From the NCBI GenBank assembly GCA_030710605.1, contig CP092877.1, positions 67,483,993 through 67,547,992 of the forward strand: a DNA stretch of 64,000 nucleotides. Reading direction: 5' to 3'. The translations under genes were made by a program, and so were the position numbers. Source of the DNA: Cordylochernes scorpioides. Its lineage: Eukaryota; Arthropoda; Arachnida; Pseudoscorpiones; Chernetidae. Position 1 is the first letter of the stretch. Each line of letters starts with the position of its first letter. The notes beneath the pieces are model-generated. The model did no database searches and had not been told where the DNA came from. It saw only the letters and a program-made list of their open reading frames with translations. This document shows positions 51,905 to 64,000 of the stretch, in pieces.

Positions 51905-53598
51905 TGATGGGTTCTCCGGTTTGGATAGTTGAAAAGGGAGGATACACGATGTGACTTATTAAAGTCTCCTTACTTAAGTATATATATATATAGCAATTTA
52001 GGCCAACAACCCCATGTATATAACCCGCAGCAAGACCTTAATGTTGTATAATAGCAGCACAGCTGTCAGTGATGCACTATCGGCATATGTCTTTACATCA
52101 TCACATGTAATACAATTTGTGCAAATAGGATAAATAAAATAAATAAAAAAAGAAAAAGGGAAAAAAAAAAAAAAAAACCTGTAATTGATTAAGAGTTGAG
52201 CTAAAGCAAGGATTGAGCATATAATATTGTCAGTACAATGGTCTAAAGATGGAAACAGCTGCGACACTATTATACAATTTCATCAGATATCCCACGAGAT
52301 CGTTATTAAATTGGGCAATCTATAAAACACTGAAACACAGACACTCGCGGCAATGTATGTGGCCGGTAATTTATGGGAGACTTGATTATTAGTAACATTC
52401 CCTTCAAATAGGTGATAAACATACAACATTTCATTTAAACAATTGGAATAGCACCATAAGGCAAGTTATGTATGAAATAGGTAACAGAGGAGACAAGAAA
52501 ATTTCTCTAGATATTTATTTAAATATCTTAAAATTTGGGAACATGTCTAAACTGACGAGATATGCTATTTACATAGTAAAATTTAGGTAGAGGTGACCTG
52601 AAGTTACTTTATAGCCCTTTAGGGCCCATGCGAAATCTAGGTTGGCTACTACACAAAAGGGGGGGGGAACCTAGATCTCCATCTATTCTAGCGGGACAAA
52701 TATACGAACCCTAACACTCCTTTTTAAGTCACTTAAAGCCCTTTAGGGCCCATTCAGAACCTAAATAGATTAGCTTCTGTTCGAAAAATAAAAGGGGGGG
52801 GCTAAGCCATAATGGCAAGGGGCTTACCTTCTCTCGAAAGCGGCGGCAAGGTCTGGTCTCCTCTACGTCTCAGGCCCGTCTAAAAATCGTCCTTCTCACT
52901 GAGCGACTCCGATCGAATCCTGCCTTTTGGCAAAGAACCTTCTTTTATATCATCTCATTCTCCATTTTCATTCGCCGAAAGAAACACCAATCAAAATGGC
53001 CAACGGCTCCAGTATCAATTTCATAGACGCCCCAGGCCTCTCCCCTTCAAAATAGAACATATAGTATTACAAAAACAAAAAAAATCTAAAGAGAGAAACA
53101 ACCCCTGCGGTAGTGTAAGATTTCAGACTCCCTCCCTCCGTCCTTCCACATGGGTTGAAATACAATCCCCCCTTTTTCTCGGGATGGTATATATATCACC
53201 CCCCCGTCTTGGCTAAAATTGACCCAGGCCCTTTTTACCTGGACTGTAATGTGATGCTTTCCTTTCTCTGGAAGGATATTTTATAAGTTTCAGTCTTTAG
53301 AGATCTTCCTTCTCCAATTTTCTCCTTTTTTTTTTTTCTGGTCACCTTTACCTAAATTTTTGGTGAGGGGAATATATGTACATATGAAACAACAGTTTCC
53401 AGCTCGGATGTCTCTGGATGTCTTCTTCTTTACCAGGCATCAGCTTTCAGCATGGAAGTCTGGTGTCACCAAGTGTCTAAGTTTCTGGGCAAAAAAAATG
53501 GTCTGTAAGTCTATGTGGGGGGGAAGCCATGTATCCATTTGATTTGATTATACATACGCCTTCTGTTGGGGTATGGTTACAAAAACGTGCCCCCAACA
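51905..53598 (-). repeat. LARD 3' LTR (1694 bp)
   Basis: Contains 'agccctttagggcccatgcg' and a second 'aaagccctttagggcccatt' about 130 bp apart, G-runs (52660-52668, 52794-52801) and poly-purine/pyrimidine tracts. The differences from the other LTR that I noticed are in run lengths. The short open frame at 53360-53542 (repeated at 58801-58983) is LTR sequence. Confidence 0.92.
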
Positions 53599-53613
53599 AT
53601 CCTCCCCCCTGCC
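53599..53613 (-). promoter_or_regulatory. LARD polypurine tract
   Basis: Minus-strand ggcaggggggaggat immediately before the 3' LTR. Confidence 0.8.
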
Positions 53614-56600
53614 AAGTAATGGACAAATGCGTTTGTGCTATTCATTATTCATCTGCCTTTCATCAGTTACTATGAAAGCAGGCCCATTTCTAGCAAAATG
53701 CATTTTCCATTACTAGGTGAAGTCAGGTGTACCGAAACCTATAGGGAAGATAAGGCTAATCAAAATGATGGTATGTTATTCTAGATGTTTATTATTCCGA
53801 ACATTAGTGGGCATTGTGCATCCTGGCAAAGGGTTTTTTTATGTGCTATTATTCTGTCAGAACACTGTTATCAAAATAGGTTATTGGGGACAGTCATATC
53901 ATATGTATGGAAGTAAGCAAGGTCATCTGTCTTACCATTCATGGGTATATATACCACCCTTCCACTTTCTTCTTTGGTCTTGAGGAGTAGGCCTTCCTAG
54001 TGTAAGTCCTCTCAACCCCATCCTTGCCTCTTGGGGTACTGGATTCATTGCTACCTTCTTTCTGCTAACAATACAGTTAGGACATTTCCCTATTACATAT
54101 TATATATAAAAAATTGGGCGCCAAGAAGTCGTTTAGAAATAACTGACTAGTCCAACTCCTAAAACATGCCAGCATCTTTATTTTCGTACCAATCAAGACA
54201 TTCGTGTGGTATAGTTATATATATATACAATCAAAGGAAAGGATAATTATAGTTAGCTGAAAGAAATATCTTGGTATATAATGATTAGCCTATGACATGA
54301 TGACTTTTGCTAAATAAAAAAAAAAGTTTACAGAAAACAAATTGTGAAAGTAATTATTAAATAAGGCACGAATATGTAATGATAAAATGAATCCTTCCAT
54401 GTTATATGATGAGTATACTATATATATTGAAGTAAAACATATCATGTAGATAGTGATTAAATATGTTAAGTTATAAGTGATAAAAATCATCCCATGATAG
54501 ATGACAAAAGAAAACTACTACAAGATTATATATGGTGACAAAATATATATAATTAAATATTTAATATAAATATTAATATCATGAATGTCAAAATAAAATT
54601 GTTGAAATGAATAGTATATGACTATAATATAATATATATGATATAAAATAATAACATATTGAAAAAGAAATGTAAACATAATATATATTTGTGCGCTGAA
54701 GGTTCAAGGTTTAGTATCCCAGTTAAGTTTCAATCTTATCCAGTCTGGAATCACGAGTTGGTCACTGGGTAATATTCGTCTATCCCGATCCTACTGGAGG
54801 GTGTGTTTTCTCTTATGTGTTAGATTCCTCTAATTACAATACTCTCTCAACCCAAATGGGAACGTCATTTAGAATCTTGGTCAAATGGAGCATAGCCCAG
54901 ACCTCTATTAAACTACACAGTCCATTTAAATCTAGGGTGACAACCGTATGAAGAGAATTTTTCTGTTTTGGCAGAGCGACTAATCAATTTCTACTATTTT
55001 GTTTGTGACTCCGTTTACCTTGTCTCTGGGGTGTGTACAGTTCAGCTACCTCCCCCTTCCAAGAAATCCATATTACTTTCGTCTACTAATATACTCTCTA
55101 TTCATTGACCTGAATCCTATAAATCTACATCTTATAGGTTTGAATTTTTTTATCAATCTGAAATTTTGGTTCTTTTACTAATTCCTTCAGAATTCTACTC
55201 CTTGTATAACTGCTCTTAATCCTACTGTCCTCAATACAACACTTCTAAAACTTTGACTCATTGGCTCGTTCTGGTGTCTCGTTCGCGGTCCTTATAGTTA
55301 ACTAATACTTTAAAATCTTATCCTAACATGGAACGAGTCTAAACTCGTTGAAGGTCCTAATAATTACTTATTCTGTCTCTCGAATCGGTCTTATGCTCGA
55401 ATTCATTCCAACAAAACGTATGGCAGGGCGAATCCTTTATTAGAAGAAACTTCCGCTAGCTATGGGGGATCAAACTGGTACCAAAAAAAATTCAATAGAC
55501 GGAAACACTTCGTCTAGAATAACTGGGCAATCTCTGCCTACTTGCCAATCTTACAGGACCTCCCGTCTGCAACACCCTCGCTCCAGCCACGCTAAAAGCG
55601 TCGAAACTACGGTGTCAGATCGGTCACCCAAGGTCGCGCCGTTATACCCCAGGCTATACGGCATGGCTAAAACAAATCCCCCATCCTGCATAAAATTCAA
55701 TCTATACCTCTTCGTTTCCTCTTGCGAGGAGGAGTTGAGTGGGAAATTCGGCTTGATCCCTGCCTTCCACTATCTCCAAGTCTGAGGGTCGGGATAGGGA
55801 TCATTTATCCACAATCCTTAGAATTCAAGCTAAACTAAGATAAAAGAAAATCAAAGGAAAATTATACCCCCTAACGAGGGACCTAACAAAAGGGAGCGAA
55901 TATTTTCTAACTAGATAGAGTTGTAGTTGTCCTGTTTGAGGCTTCTCGGTCCTAACAAAATTCGAAATAAAAAATAAAATAAAATAAAATCGATCCTATT
56001 AAAGTCCTTAATCCTAATCTAATGTATTTTGGGCTCACAGTATAATAGTTTTTAACCTTCTACACATTCATTATTCCAATTCTTTCATACACCCCCCCCC
56101 CCCCCTATCATTCGCGGAATGCACTCATACTAAAGTTAAAAGCTGCTACAAAGGCCAAAATACTCGTTTATCAATATCAATAGATCCTAACAAATAATAA
56201 CATATTTCAGGACACAATGTGAAATCAAATAAAATAATAAAACTAAAACAAATTGGGAACTAAAGCCCTGTGTTACTCAAAAGAAATGCCTCTGTACAAG
56301 CTCTATATATACTAATACTTTATACTCGATAAATGATTGTTAACAATAATTGTTAACAATTCTAAATAATCTGGAAGCTAACCTACTTAAAAAAAAGTCA
56401 GTGTAACTTCAAAAACTGCCCTTGCCTTGACACTAAGCGATTTTTCACGACAATTCTATAAAGACATACACAAATTATAATGGCGAATAAAGGACCATTA
56501 AACGTGACACCTCATAAAAGCGGGATTGAGTCACTCCCCTAGCCACCGTGGGTGAAGTCACTTTCTTCCTACTTCACCTTGCGTCTGTCCCCTTTGCAGT

Positions 56601-57323
56601 AGTCCGACCTCAACACTCTATTGAAAGATGGATTTATAGGGTTTACGATTCACTACCCAACACTAACATTCTCAAGTGCTTTCCGAGGATCGACTACGAT
56701 CTGGGCCTACTTAACTTCTACCCCTGGCTTAGGGTCCCTATACTTCACAACTTTACTCTGAAAGATTGACCTTTCATGTCCTCATTAGAAACCTATTTCA
56801 AAGCTACTACCTGAAGGCCAGGGATTATAGGGTTTCTGAATTACCCAACACAAGCCATAGGATGCCTATTAGGTTCGTTGTTTTAGACATAGCCCCCCCT
56901 CTAAGTTGTGATTTCCTACACCTTCCTTCATCTATTACTCCTGGTAATAACTAAAATTTCAGATTTACACTAAATAGTTAATTCACAATGGTATACATTA
57001 TTCTCATTGGTCTTTGAAACTCGGGTTTTAACAAGAAATAGTTTGTATTAAAAAAAAAAAAGGAATCCTAATGAAGCTCTACTTTAAAAAAAAAGGTTTA
57101 AAAAAAAAAAAAAAGGCTGAAATCTCTAAAGTTCTCATTCTATCGAGCTGATTCTCCGTACACACTCCAAAATCCTAGTTAGAGGCGACAGTCTAAGCAG
57201 AATTTACACTGTGTGGGCCTTTTCACCCTTGTAGACCTGCGTAAAGTTAAACTGTTCACACTAACTCTGTCAACTTCCTCTCGTCTCATTACTTCTGAGT
57301 TCGCTCTGGTTGTCACCCCTCGT
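53614..57323 (-). other. LARD interior, no gene recognised
   Basis: About 3.7 kb with no open frame over about 110 codons on either strand and no zinc knuckle, protease, RT or integrase motif. It includes AT-rich tracts (54200-54700), a C-run at 56092-56105 and several A-runs (57045-57115). Lack of coding with intact cis ends suggests conserved non-coding cargo or leader sequence. Confidence 0.75.
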
Positions 57324-57342
57324 GGAACCACGTTGGGCGCCA
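57324..57342 (-). promoter_or_regulatory. LARD primer-binding site
   Basis: Minus-strand TGGCGCCCAACGTGGTTCC, one base from the 5' LTR end. The TGG start marks pairing to a tRNA 3' CCA; the tRNA identity was not assigned. Confidence 0.8.
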
Positions 57343-57343
57343 T

Positions 57344-59038
57344 TGATGGGTTCTCCGGTTTGGATAGTTGAAAAGGGAGGATACACGATGTGACTTATTA
57401 AAGTCTCCTTACTTAAGTATATATATATATAGCAATTTAGGCCAACAACCCCATGTATATAACCCGCAGCAAGACCTTAATGTTGTATAATAGCAGCACA
57501 GCTGTCAGTGATGCACTATCGGCATATGTCTTTACATCATCACATGTAATACAATTTGTGCAAATAGGATAAATAAAATAAATAAAAAAAGAAAAAGGGG
57601 AAAAAAAAAAAAAACCTGTAATTGATTAAGAGTTGAGCTAAAGCAAGGATTGAGCATATAATATTGTCAGTACAATGGTCTAAAGATGGAAACAGCTGCG
57701 ACACTATTATACAATTTCATCAGATATCCCACGAGATCGTTATTAAATTGGGCAATCTATAAAACACTGAAACACAGACACTCGCGGCAATGTATGTGGC
57801 CGGTAATTTATGGGAGACTTGATTATTAGTAACATTCCCTTCAAATAGGTGATAAACATACAACATTTCATTTAAACAATTGGAATAGCACCATAAGGCA
57901 AGTTATGTATGAAATAGGTAACAGAGGAGACAAGAAAATTTCTCTAGATATTTATTTAAATATCTTAAAATTTGGGAACATGTCTAAACTGACGAGATAT
58001 GCTATTTACATAGTAAAATTTAGGTAGAGGTGACCTGAAGTTACTTTATAGCCCTTTAGGGCCCATGCGAAATCTAGGTTGGCTACTACACAAAAGGGGG
58101 GGGGGAACCTAGATCTCCATCTATTCTAGCGGGACAAATATACGAACCCTAACACTCCTTTTTAAGTCACTTAAAGCCCTTTAGGGCCCATTCAGAACCT
58201 AAATAGATTAGCTTCTGTTCGAAAAATAAAAGGGGGGGGCTAAGCCATAATGGCAAGGGGCTTACCTTCTCTCGAAAGCGGCGGCAAGGTCTGGTCTCCT
58301 CTACGTCTCAGGCCCGTCTAAAAATCGTCCTTCTCACTGAGCGACTCCGATCGAATCCTGCCTTTTGGCAAAGAACCTTCTTTTATATCATCTCATTCTC
58401 CATTTTCATTCGCCGAAAGAAACACCAATCAAAATGGCCAACGGCTCCAGTATCAATTTCATAGACGCCCCAGGCCTCTCCCCTTCAAAATAGAACATAT
58501 AGTATTACAAAAACAAAAAAAATCTAAAGAGAGAAACAACCCCTGCGGTAGTGTAAGATTTCAGACTCCCTCCCTCCGTCCTTCCACATGGGTTGAAATA
58601 CAATCCCCCCTTTTTCTCGGGATGGTATATATATCACCCCCCCCGTCTTGGCTAAAATTGACCCAGGCCCTTTTTACCTGGACTGTAATGTGATGCTTTC
58701 CTTTCTCTGGAAGGATATTTTATAAGTTTCAGTCTTTAGAGATCTTCCTTCTCCAATTTTCTCCTTTTTTTTTTTTTTCTGGTCACCTTTACCTAAATTT
58801 TTGGTGAGGGGAATATATGTACATATGAAACAACAGTTTCCAGCTCGGATGTCTCTGGATGTCTTCTTCTTTACCAGGCATCAGCTTTCAGCATGGAAGT
58901 CTGGTGTCACCAAGTGTCTAAGTTTCTGGGCAAAAAAAATGGTCTGTAAGTCTATGTGGGGGGGAAGCCATGTATCCATTTGATTTGATTATACATACGC
59001 CTTCTGTTGGGGTATGGTTACAAAAACGTGCCCCAACA
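57344..59038 (-). repeat. LARD 5' LTR (1695 bp)
   Basis: Direct copy of 51905-53598. Near identity indicates recent insertion. Confidence 0.92.
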
Positions 59039-59042
59039 TAAA

Positions 59043-59522
59043 TCTTTTGCAATATCAAAATCCTTCCAAAATTCCGCCACAATCCAGAATTTATATATGT
59101 ATTGAATACTTGAAAGTATTCAGCATTAGTTTGAAGGATTGACTTTAAAGATTGACTATAAAATTGCAAGTATTTAACAAGAATACTTTCTGTTAAAGCA
59201 TTTGCAGACCAAAATGGCAACATTTAATAAACTATTCAAACCTATTCAGTTCATATGCCGTTGTTAAGTCATTGGTGAGCTATGGAAAAATAGGAATTGG
59301 TTGTTCCTCAGTAATCGAGGATAGGCCTAAGCGCTTAATTTTAAACCTTATGTTATATATTATCAAATATTGCCTTTAAAATATTATTGCAATAATAATA
59401 ATAAAAAATAGATGAGAGGGCTTGGCTCATCAGTGTTGAATCCTTTCATTTAATAATTTCTATCATTGCAATAAGGTCTGTAGAGATAATATATATCTCA
59501 TAATAAAAACATTGATAAAATA
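59043..59522. other. Right flank of LARD; possibly interrupted reading frame
   Basis: A minus-strand frame from 59223 (MLPFWSANALTESILVKYLQ) remains open to the LARD boundary and would continue a short way into the left flank at 51904 once the element is removed. No domain is recognised. Confidence 0.35.
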
Positions 59523-60278
59523 CTCCTCAGACTACATCCGGATTGCTCTGCTTTCCAAGCCGAACTGCTTGCCATTCTTTGGGCAACTCGCCTCGCAGAA
59601 AGTATGCCAGCCAACCCAGGAGTCACTATAGCGTCTGACTGCAGATCTGCACTGGCCGCTATATGTACTCCTGGTCCAGCCCAAACGGCTCTAATTGCGG
59701 AGATAATTCTAGCGTTAGACCAAGCACCTCAGGTCAGCCTCTGTTGGGTAAAGGGCCACAGTGGAGTTGCAGGCAATGAACTGGCTGACCAGGCAGCAAA
59801 GACTGCAGCAATCTCTAACCTGGAACAATCCTACTCCATCCTTCCCCAAAGCTTTGCCCGCAGCCGTGCCCACTCATCTGCTATGGAAGCTTGGACCTTA
59901 GTTTACACCCAGGATTACCATAACAGAAAACTAAAAAGATTTGCGACCTCCCCAATCCGCCTTAGGTCATTCCTGTCCAAAATACGTCTTGGGATGGCCA
60001 CCACTACCATCCTTACCGGTCTCGGCCACGTTCTGGCAGATCTAGCGCTCTGGCATAGAGATCTAGATCCAACATGTCCTCACTGCCGGGAAGAGTCACA
60101 GACTGTGGATCACCTCCTTTTCTCCTGTCCAGCTTTTATGTTACACAGGCTACAGACAGCCCTTCTGCTTGGAGTACAAGACTTCAGCCCGACAGCCCTG
60201 CCCCTACTTCCTGACTCTCCGCCGGCCTGGAACTACCTGGTTACCTGGTTCACCTCAGCAATCTGCCCCCTCCCATGA
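59523..60278 (+). pseudogene. Non-LTR ORF2 C-terminus: RNase H and zinc motif
   Basis: Open from about 59523. RNase H motifs in order: DCSAFQAELLAILWATRLAE (catalytic E), TIASDCRSALAAI (catalytic D) and WVKGHSGVAGNELADQAAKT (catalytic His/Asp region). A linker with RLRSFLSKIRLGMATT and the zinc motif CPHCREESQTVDHLLFSC follow. It ends PAWNYLVTWFTSAICPLP with a stop at 60278. This 225-codon-plus piece is intact in itself, but the RT and endonuclease are missing upstream (5' truncation near 59520). The same 3' part is decayed at 3262-3450. Confidence 0.88.
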
Positions 60279-62475
60279 CTAGACTTCTCCTCTAGACTGT
60301 AGCTGTACAACCCGGGTAGTTGGCGTTTTACGCTTCAGGAGCCCGGGTTACCTCTATTTTCGCTCTCATTGATAAAATTAAATATTCTCTATCGATAGAT
60401 GGCAATTTAGAGAAATTTCTTTTCTTCGGATTTACCCAAAATAATCTATTTATGAGTTTGATTGTATTAGGTATTCCTGTATATAAATTTCATTATTGCC
60501 ATTAAATGTAATTTGCTTTTACTCTTTTATTATGCAGGCTCCATTTATAAGACTATTTATCTTAATAAAGACTTTTGTGTGTTTGTGATAGATGGCAATT
60601 ATAATTATATCTTTCCCTTGTTTTGTGGATAGTTATCTAATGGTCTTTTTTGCTAATGTTACCCCAAAGTATCTGTTTTATGTAGGTTTTTGATTCATAT
60701 GCTACTGTGTTGTGTGTTTACAGGTAGATTCTACGGTATATATATTGTTACATGAGAGATATTGCGATTTTTAGTTGGTATAACGACTCAACACTTTTAC
60801 ACACACACAAAGCTTTATTAGGACCATCGGTCTTATACAGATTCACCACAGGAAGAAAGGAATCATGGAGCTCCTATACTCCAGGCAGCGCAGCACCCAA
60901 CAACAGCCTCCAGGTCCGACACATGTCCAATGGCCACACGTTCCTTCGTGCATACGTCATGGTTGGCGAATCACTGAACAGGCTAGTCAACACTTTTAGC
61001 GAAACAATTCCCATAATTGAACAAAGATAAATAAGAATGAAGCAAACAAACATTCTATGAATATGTGTTTGTGTGTGAAATAATGTTAATAAGTTCCGCT
61101 TCAATTTTTTATAATCTTTATTCTTCAGCTCTAGAATTTTTTAATAAGATGAAATCGCTCTCAGTAAAGGATTCTGTATGCATGTATCATATTGTTGCAC
61201 CAAGTTGAAACTTTGCAGGGTCGTCGACCTTGGTTTCTTCCTTCTTGGTGTTATACACGTTTCCCGAGCGGGTTTCCATATTAAAAGTAAATAAATAAAA
61301 TTAAATAAAAATAAATTACCTTTTAAAGTTATTGTGTTTATTTATTCTTGTCTTCCTCGTAGGTTGCGATCCGCCGTCTTCCTCTCGGTCCTCTCCCGCT
61401 CCAATAAGCAATAAAGATATATGTACAATAAATATTACAAAAGGAGTGAAACTATAAAAAGGAATGATGCTAATCTAAATATTCTGTTTTAAACAAATAT
61501 TAAATATCATAGAATATTTTAAATAAATGTAAGGCGCATTAAAATTGATGTAACAATATGTAAATAACAGTGTTTTCATTCGTTTATTTATTTTGTATAT
61601 TCGGATTTACCCATATCAATCTGTTAATGAGCTTAAATGTCTTAATTAGGTTTTCCTGTATTATAAATTTCAAGATCGATCTTAATCTCCACTTTCAATA
61701 GATAACTACTATTTTACTCCTGTTTACCAATCTGGGAGAATTCTGTATGGAACGAATGGGGTTAATAAAGGCTTTTTGTTGTTATTGTTATATGTACTCT
61801 TATACCTAATATTCAATAATCTTAGGTATAGTGTAGTTTCTATTAAAAGAGATTGTATGCTACTGTTATATATTTGCATAATATTTTATTATTACACAGG
61901 ATTATCATAAGAACTAAAAACATGAATATCGGAATTATTCTTGCCTTCGCCCGCACAAGTCTCAGTGGAGACTTTTCCGAAACATGAATATCTCACGCTA
62001 TATATTGATTATATCACGCCACAACAACCAAGTCCTTGGTCAAAACGATATAAACATATTATATATTACAGTTATATATAAATATCATTATTACGAATAA
62101 ATATTATTAGGTTTACTTATTGATATTTTCATTTGTAGACTATATGTCTTAATATAAAATCTTTTGTGTGTGTGTGTGGGAATAAAGAAAAAACACTTTC
62201 AAAAGTAGTTACGTTTATTGATTTATTCCCTCGCAGGTGGTGATTCAAAGACAAGTGATATCTTTATTGATCAATCCCACCACGTTTTCTCCAAAAATTC
62301 CAAAAGGATGAGATCAGTGGTTCAATGTAGTGGATAGAAGATGGTCTTCATTCTGGAGCATGCCCTCGGTACATAGGGCAAGTAGGAAGTGACCAGGCGG
62401 CAGTTTCAGACAAGATCGCCCAAGAAAACAACAAAGAAATTCTTGTCGGGGACTTTACTCCTAAAATGTTGTGTA
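60279..62475. other. Repeat-rich, no gene recognised
   Basis: 60428-60590, 61600-61720 and 62095-62185 are copies of a 'cggatttaccca ... aataaagactttTGTGTG' repeat; 62138-62153 is the empty site for the Helitron insertion at 22527. A (TTG)n LINE tail is at 61745-61790. No exon recognised. Confidence 0.5.
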
Positions 62476-63583
62476 CACTTGGTTCTTTTTTTATGCGGTA
62501 GATGCGTTCCAGGGGAATCCGCATAAAAAAAAATCGCACAAAAAAAGACATACATTTATATGTAAAATGATGGATACGTTCCATTTATTAAAAAAATCGC
62601 ATAAAACCTAAATAATGTTTTAAAATGCACCAGAAATCGCATAAATAATAAGATTTAATTTTTTTCTCATCATATTTTAATAAATGGCACATATGTGTGT
62701 TAATAACAAAAACAAAACTTAATATGTAAAAAAAAAACATAAACAAAACTTTATTTAAAATCATATTAAGAATGTTTTCATCATTATTCGCTGTCTGATA
62801 ATGTGCGAACCCGTTTGTGGATTGGTGCAAGATCACTTTCATCACTTGAAGATAAAATTACGTCATCAGATCTACATGGTAATGCTTCTTTAGGAACTTC
62901 AGTGATTTTTTTCTTTGACAAGGTAGTCAGTAATCAAACGCTGTGATGGCTTGACTAGTTCTTTGTAGAGTTCTCTGTAGCCAGACATACAAAATTTCAG
63001 ATCACGTTGGAATTTTAAGGCGCGTTCTACATCATTATCATTTTGAATAAAAAATTTTTCCAATTTACCGGAAAGTTGAAGGCCTTCCCGAAGTAATTTT
63101 TCGTCCAGTGGAGTAACATCTTCCAGTTCGGTATCTACTGTTTCGAAATCTTTAGTAGTATCTACCATACTTTAACGAGGTATTTTTGTTTTTGTCTCTT
63201 TTGTTTTTAAGAACAAATCAAGAGAAAACATGTCAATAAAAGAAAAAAGAAATTTGTAACGGCAGCTGGCACGCCGGCGGGTTTTCAGTTTTGATTTCGG
63301 TTTTGCACGAGTTGTGTAAGACACCGGCAGGCGCGGAATAAAAGACATTGGAACTTCCCCTCTACTGTTTGTTGGATAACTTAACATACAACCAGGACGT
63401 TACAAAATTCTTTCTTTGTATTGATTGCGTAATAGTAGAGTTGTAGTTGTTATTCTTATTCGTTTTCAGAAAAAGTGAATCACCAAAAAAAAAATTTTCG
63501 AAATTCGAATAATTTTTTTTTTTCTTGCACCGCATAACTCCAAAACCGCATAAAAAAAAACCGCATAAAAAGAGAACGAAGTG
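62476..63583 (-). mobile_element. Tigger/pogo-like transposon, internally deleted
   Basis: TA-flanked (62474-62475, 63584-63585). Ends cacttggttctttttttatg and the inverse (cataaaaagagaacgaagtg). 'ccgcataaaa' repeats several times inside both ends, as in Tigger elements. It carries only part of a transposase gene. Confidence 0.75.
62899..63168 (-). pseudogene. Tigger/CENP-B-like transposase C-terminal fragment
   Basis: 89 codons: acidic start DFETVDTELEDVTPLDEKL, then a helical region SGKLEKFFIQNDNDVERALK and FQRDLKFCMSGYRELYKELV. This resembles the C-terminal tail of Tigger-type transposases in my memory of the family. The helix-turn-helix and DDE domains are absent. The match needs a database search; confidence is moderate. 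Confidence 0.5.
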
Positions 63584-63612
63584 TATATATATTTTAAGTT
63601 TAATTAATTAAA

Positions 63613-63822
63613 TGTTACTCACAGAGTATGTGTGTAAGATCACAAGTAAATAGGCGCTAACCGTAAGAAGATAAGTTTCTCTTTGTTTACTATTGTAATA
63701 AGTTTTTATTTCATTTTGTTCTCTCTCTTGTAAAATGGATAAAGATAACGTTTGATTATTGATTAATGTTTGATTAATCTTTTTAGAATCAGTATTTTGA
63801 AAAAGTCTAAGCAAAGTCAACA
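63613..63822. repeat. Dispersed repeat, second copy of 4826-5004
   Basis: 'cacagagtatgtgtgtaaga', 'tcacaagtaaataggcgcta' and 'gtttactattgta' match the first copy. The last 178 bp of the window show nothing recognisable. Confidence 0.6.
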
Positions 63823-64000
63823 AAAAGGTCCGGTCTGCTACAATTTAAAGAAGTGTAATAGTACCAGAGCTGTTTCGAGGTTTGTTTTCTCCCCGGTGAA
63901 ATTTTTTTGCAGCCTCTCACTTATTCTTCTTCTTTTACATATATTTTCTATTCCAATTTTTCAGCTAATCTCTCAATATAAGATAATAGCGCGTCATATA

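Larger units (their letters stand above)
51905..59038 (-). mobile_element. Non-autonomous LTR retrotransposon with 1.69-kb LTRs (LARD-like)
   Basis: Two almost identical direct repeats (51905-53598 and 57344-59038) flank a 3.7-kb interior, with a perfect 4-bp duplication TAAA (51901-51904, 59039-59042). On the minus strand the LTR begins TGTTGGGG and ends ACCCATCA. A primer site TGGCGCCCAACGTGG lies one base inside the right LTR and a polypurine tract adjoins the left LTR, so orientation and mechanism are clear. No gag or pol motif is present. The layout matches large retrotransposon derivatives that are mobilised in trans. Confidence 0.93.

Noticed and set aside
53360-53542. 60-codon frame, repeated identically at 58801-58983
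   Set aside because: Identical because both are in the LARD LTRs; it is in antisense to the element and has no recognised motif.
51905-59038. Segmental duplication in place of an LTR element
   Set aside because: The repeats are bounded by TG...CA, a primer-binding site, a polypurine tract and a matching 4-bp duplication, which a segmental duplication would not produce.

Overview
This is animal nuclear DNA. It is AT-rich, with split genes bounded by canonical gt/ag sites and long introns, a U1 snRNA-like gene, and dense interspersed repeats. There is no bacterial gene organisation and no CRISPR array. The transposon set (irritans-like mariner, Tc1, BEL/Pao, Copia, RNase H-bearing non-LTR elements, a tRNA-derived SINE, Helitron ends) and a PSEA-like box about 60 bp upstream of the U1 gene fit an invertebrate, most likely an arthropod. 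The exact lineage cannot be read from the window. A run of exactly 100 N (50726-50825) marks an assembly gap. Many disagreements between repeat copies are one-base homopolymer-length differences, so single-base frameshifts here should be treated with caution.

Host genes are few. On the minus strand, 8038-8268 is the first coding exon of a membrane-anchored short-chain dehydrogenase; no later exon is visible. On the minus strand, 10205-10364 is a U1 snRNA with intact 5' end, Sm site and 3' stem-loop but an unusual first stem-loop. On the plus strand, six exons (26576-26676, 30649-30828, 33695-33915, 40999-41108, 43087-43213, 44812-44917) encode parts of one protein with two RWD-like domains and a RING-H2 finger, probably a ubiquitin E3 ligase. 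Its last RING exon is not seen. Its introns are filled with transposons.

Mobile elements explain most of the rest. Three LTR elements have matching target-site duplications and near-identical LTRs, and none carries a reverse transcriptase: a BEL/Pao element (35752-40903) in an intron of the RING gene, a Copia element (45921-49159), and a 7.1 kb element with 1.69 kb LTRs and no recognisable gene (51905-59038). DNA elements include a 1.32 kb mariner (24147-25466), a 1.41 kb Tc1 (28371-29784), a mariner derivative with long inverted arms (18730-19655), a Tigger/pogo-like element (62476-63583), a 1.08 kb pogo-like element (19913-20993), two short Helitrons (1313-1671, 22527-22882) plus one Helitron end (14207), and several MITE families. 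Non-LTR fragments are 5'-truncated; the best is 31974-33568 with a 10-bp duplication.

The window also holds several large inverted repeats (15495-15762, 43385-44015, and a roughly 650-bp-armed one spanning 45521-50725 that was later split by the Copia and a LINE insertion). I found no multi-gene novel system. The points most worth following are the RT-less LTR elements, the BEL gag with an apparent intron and a start codon overlapping the primer-binding site, the altered U1 RNA, and the nested palindrome beside the assembly gap.
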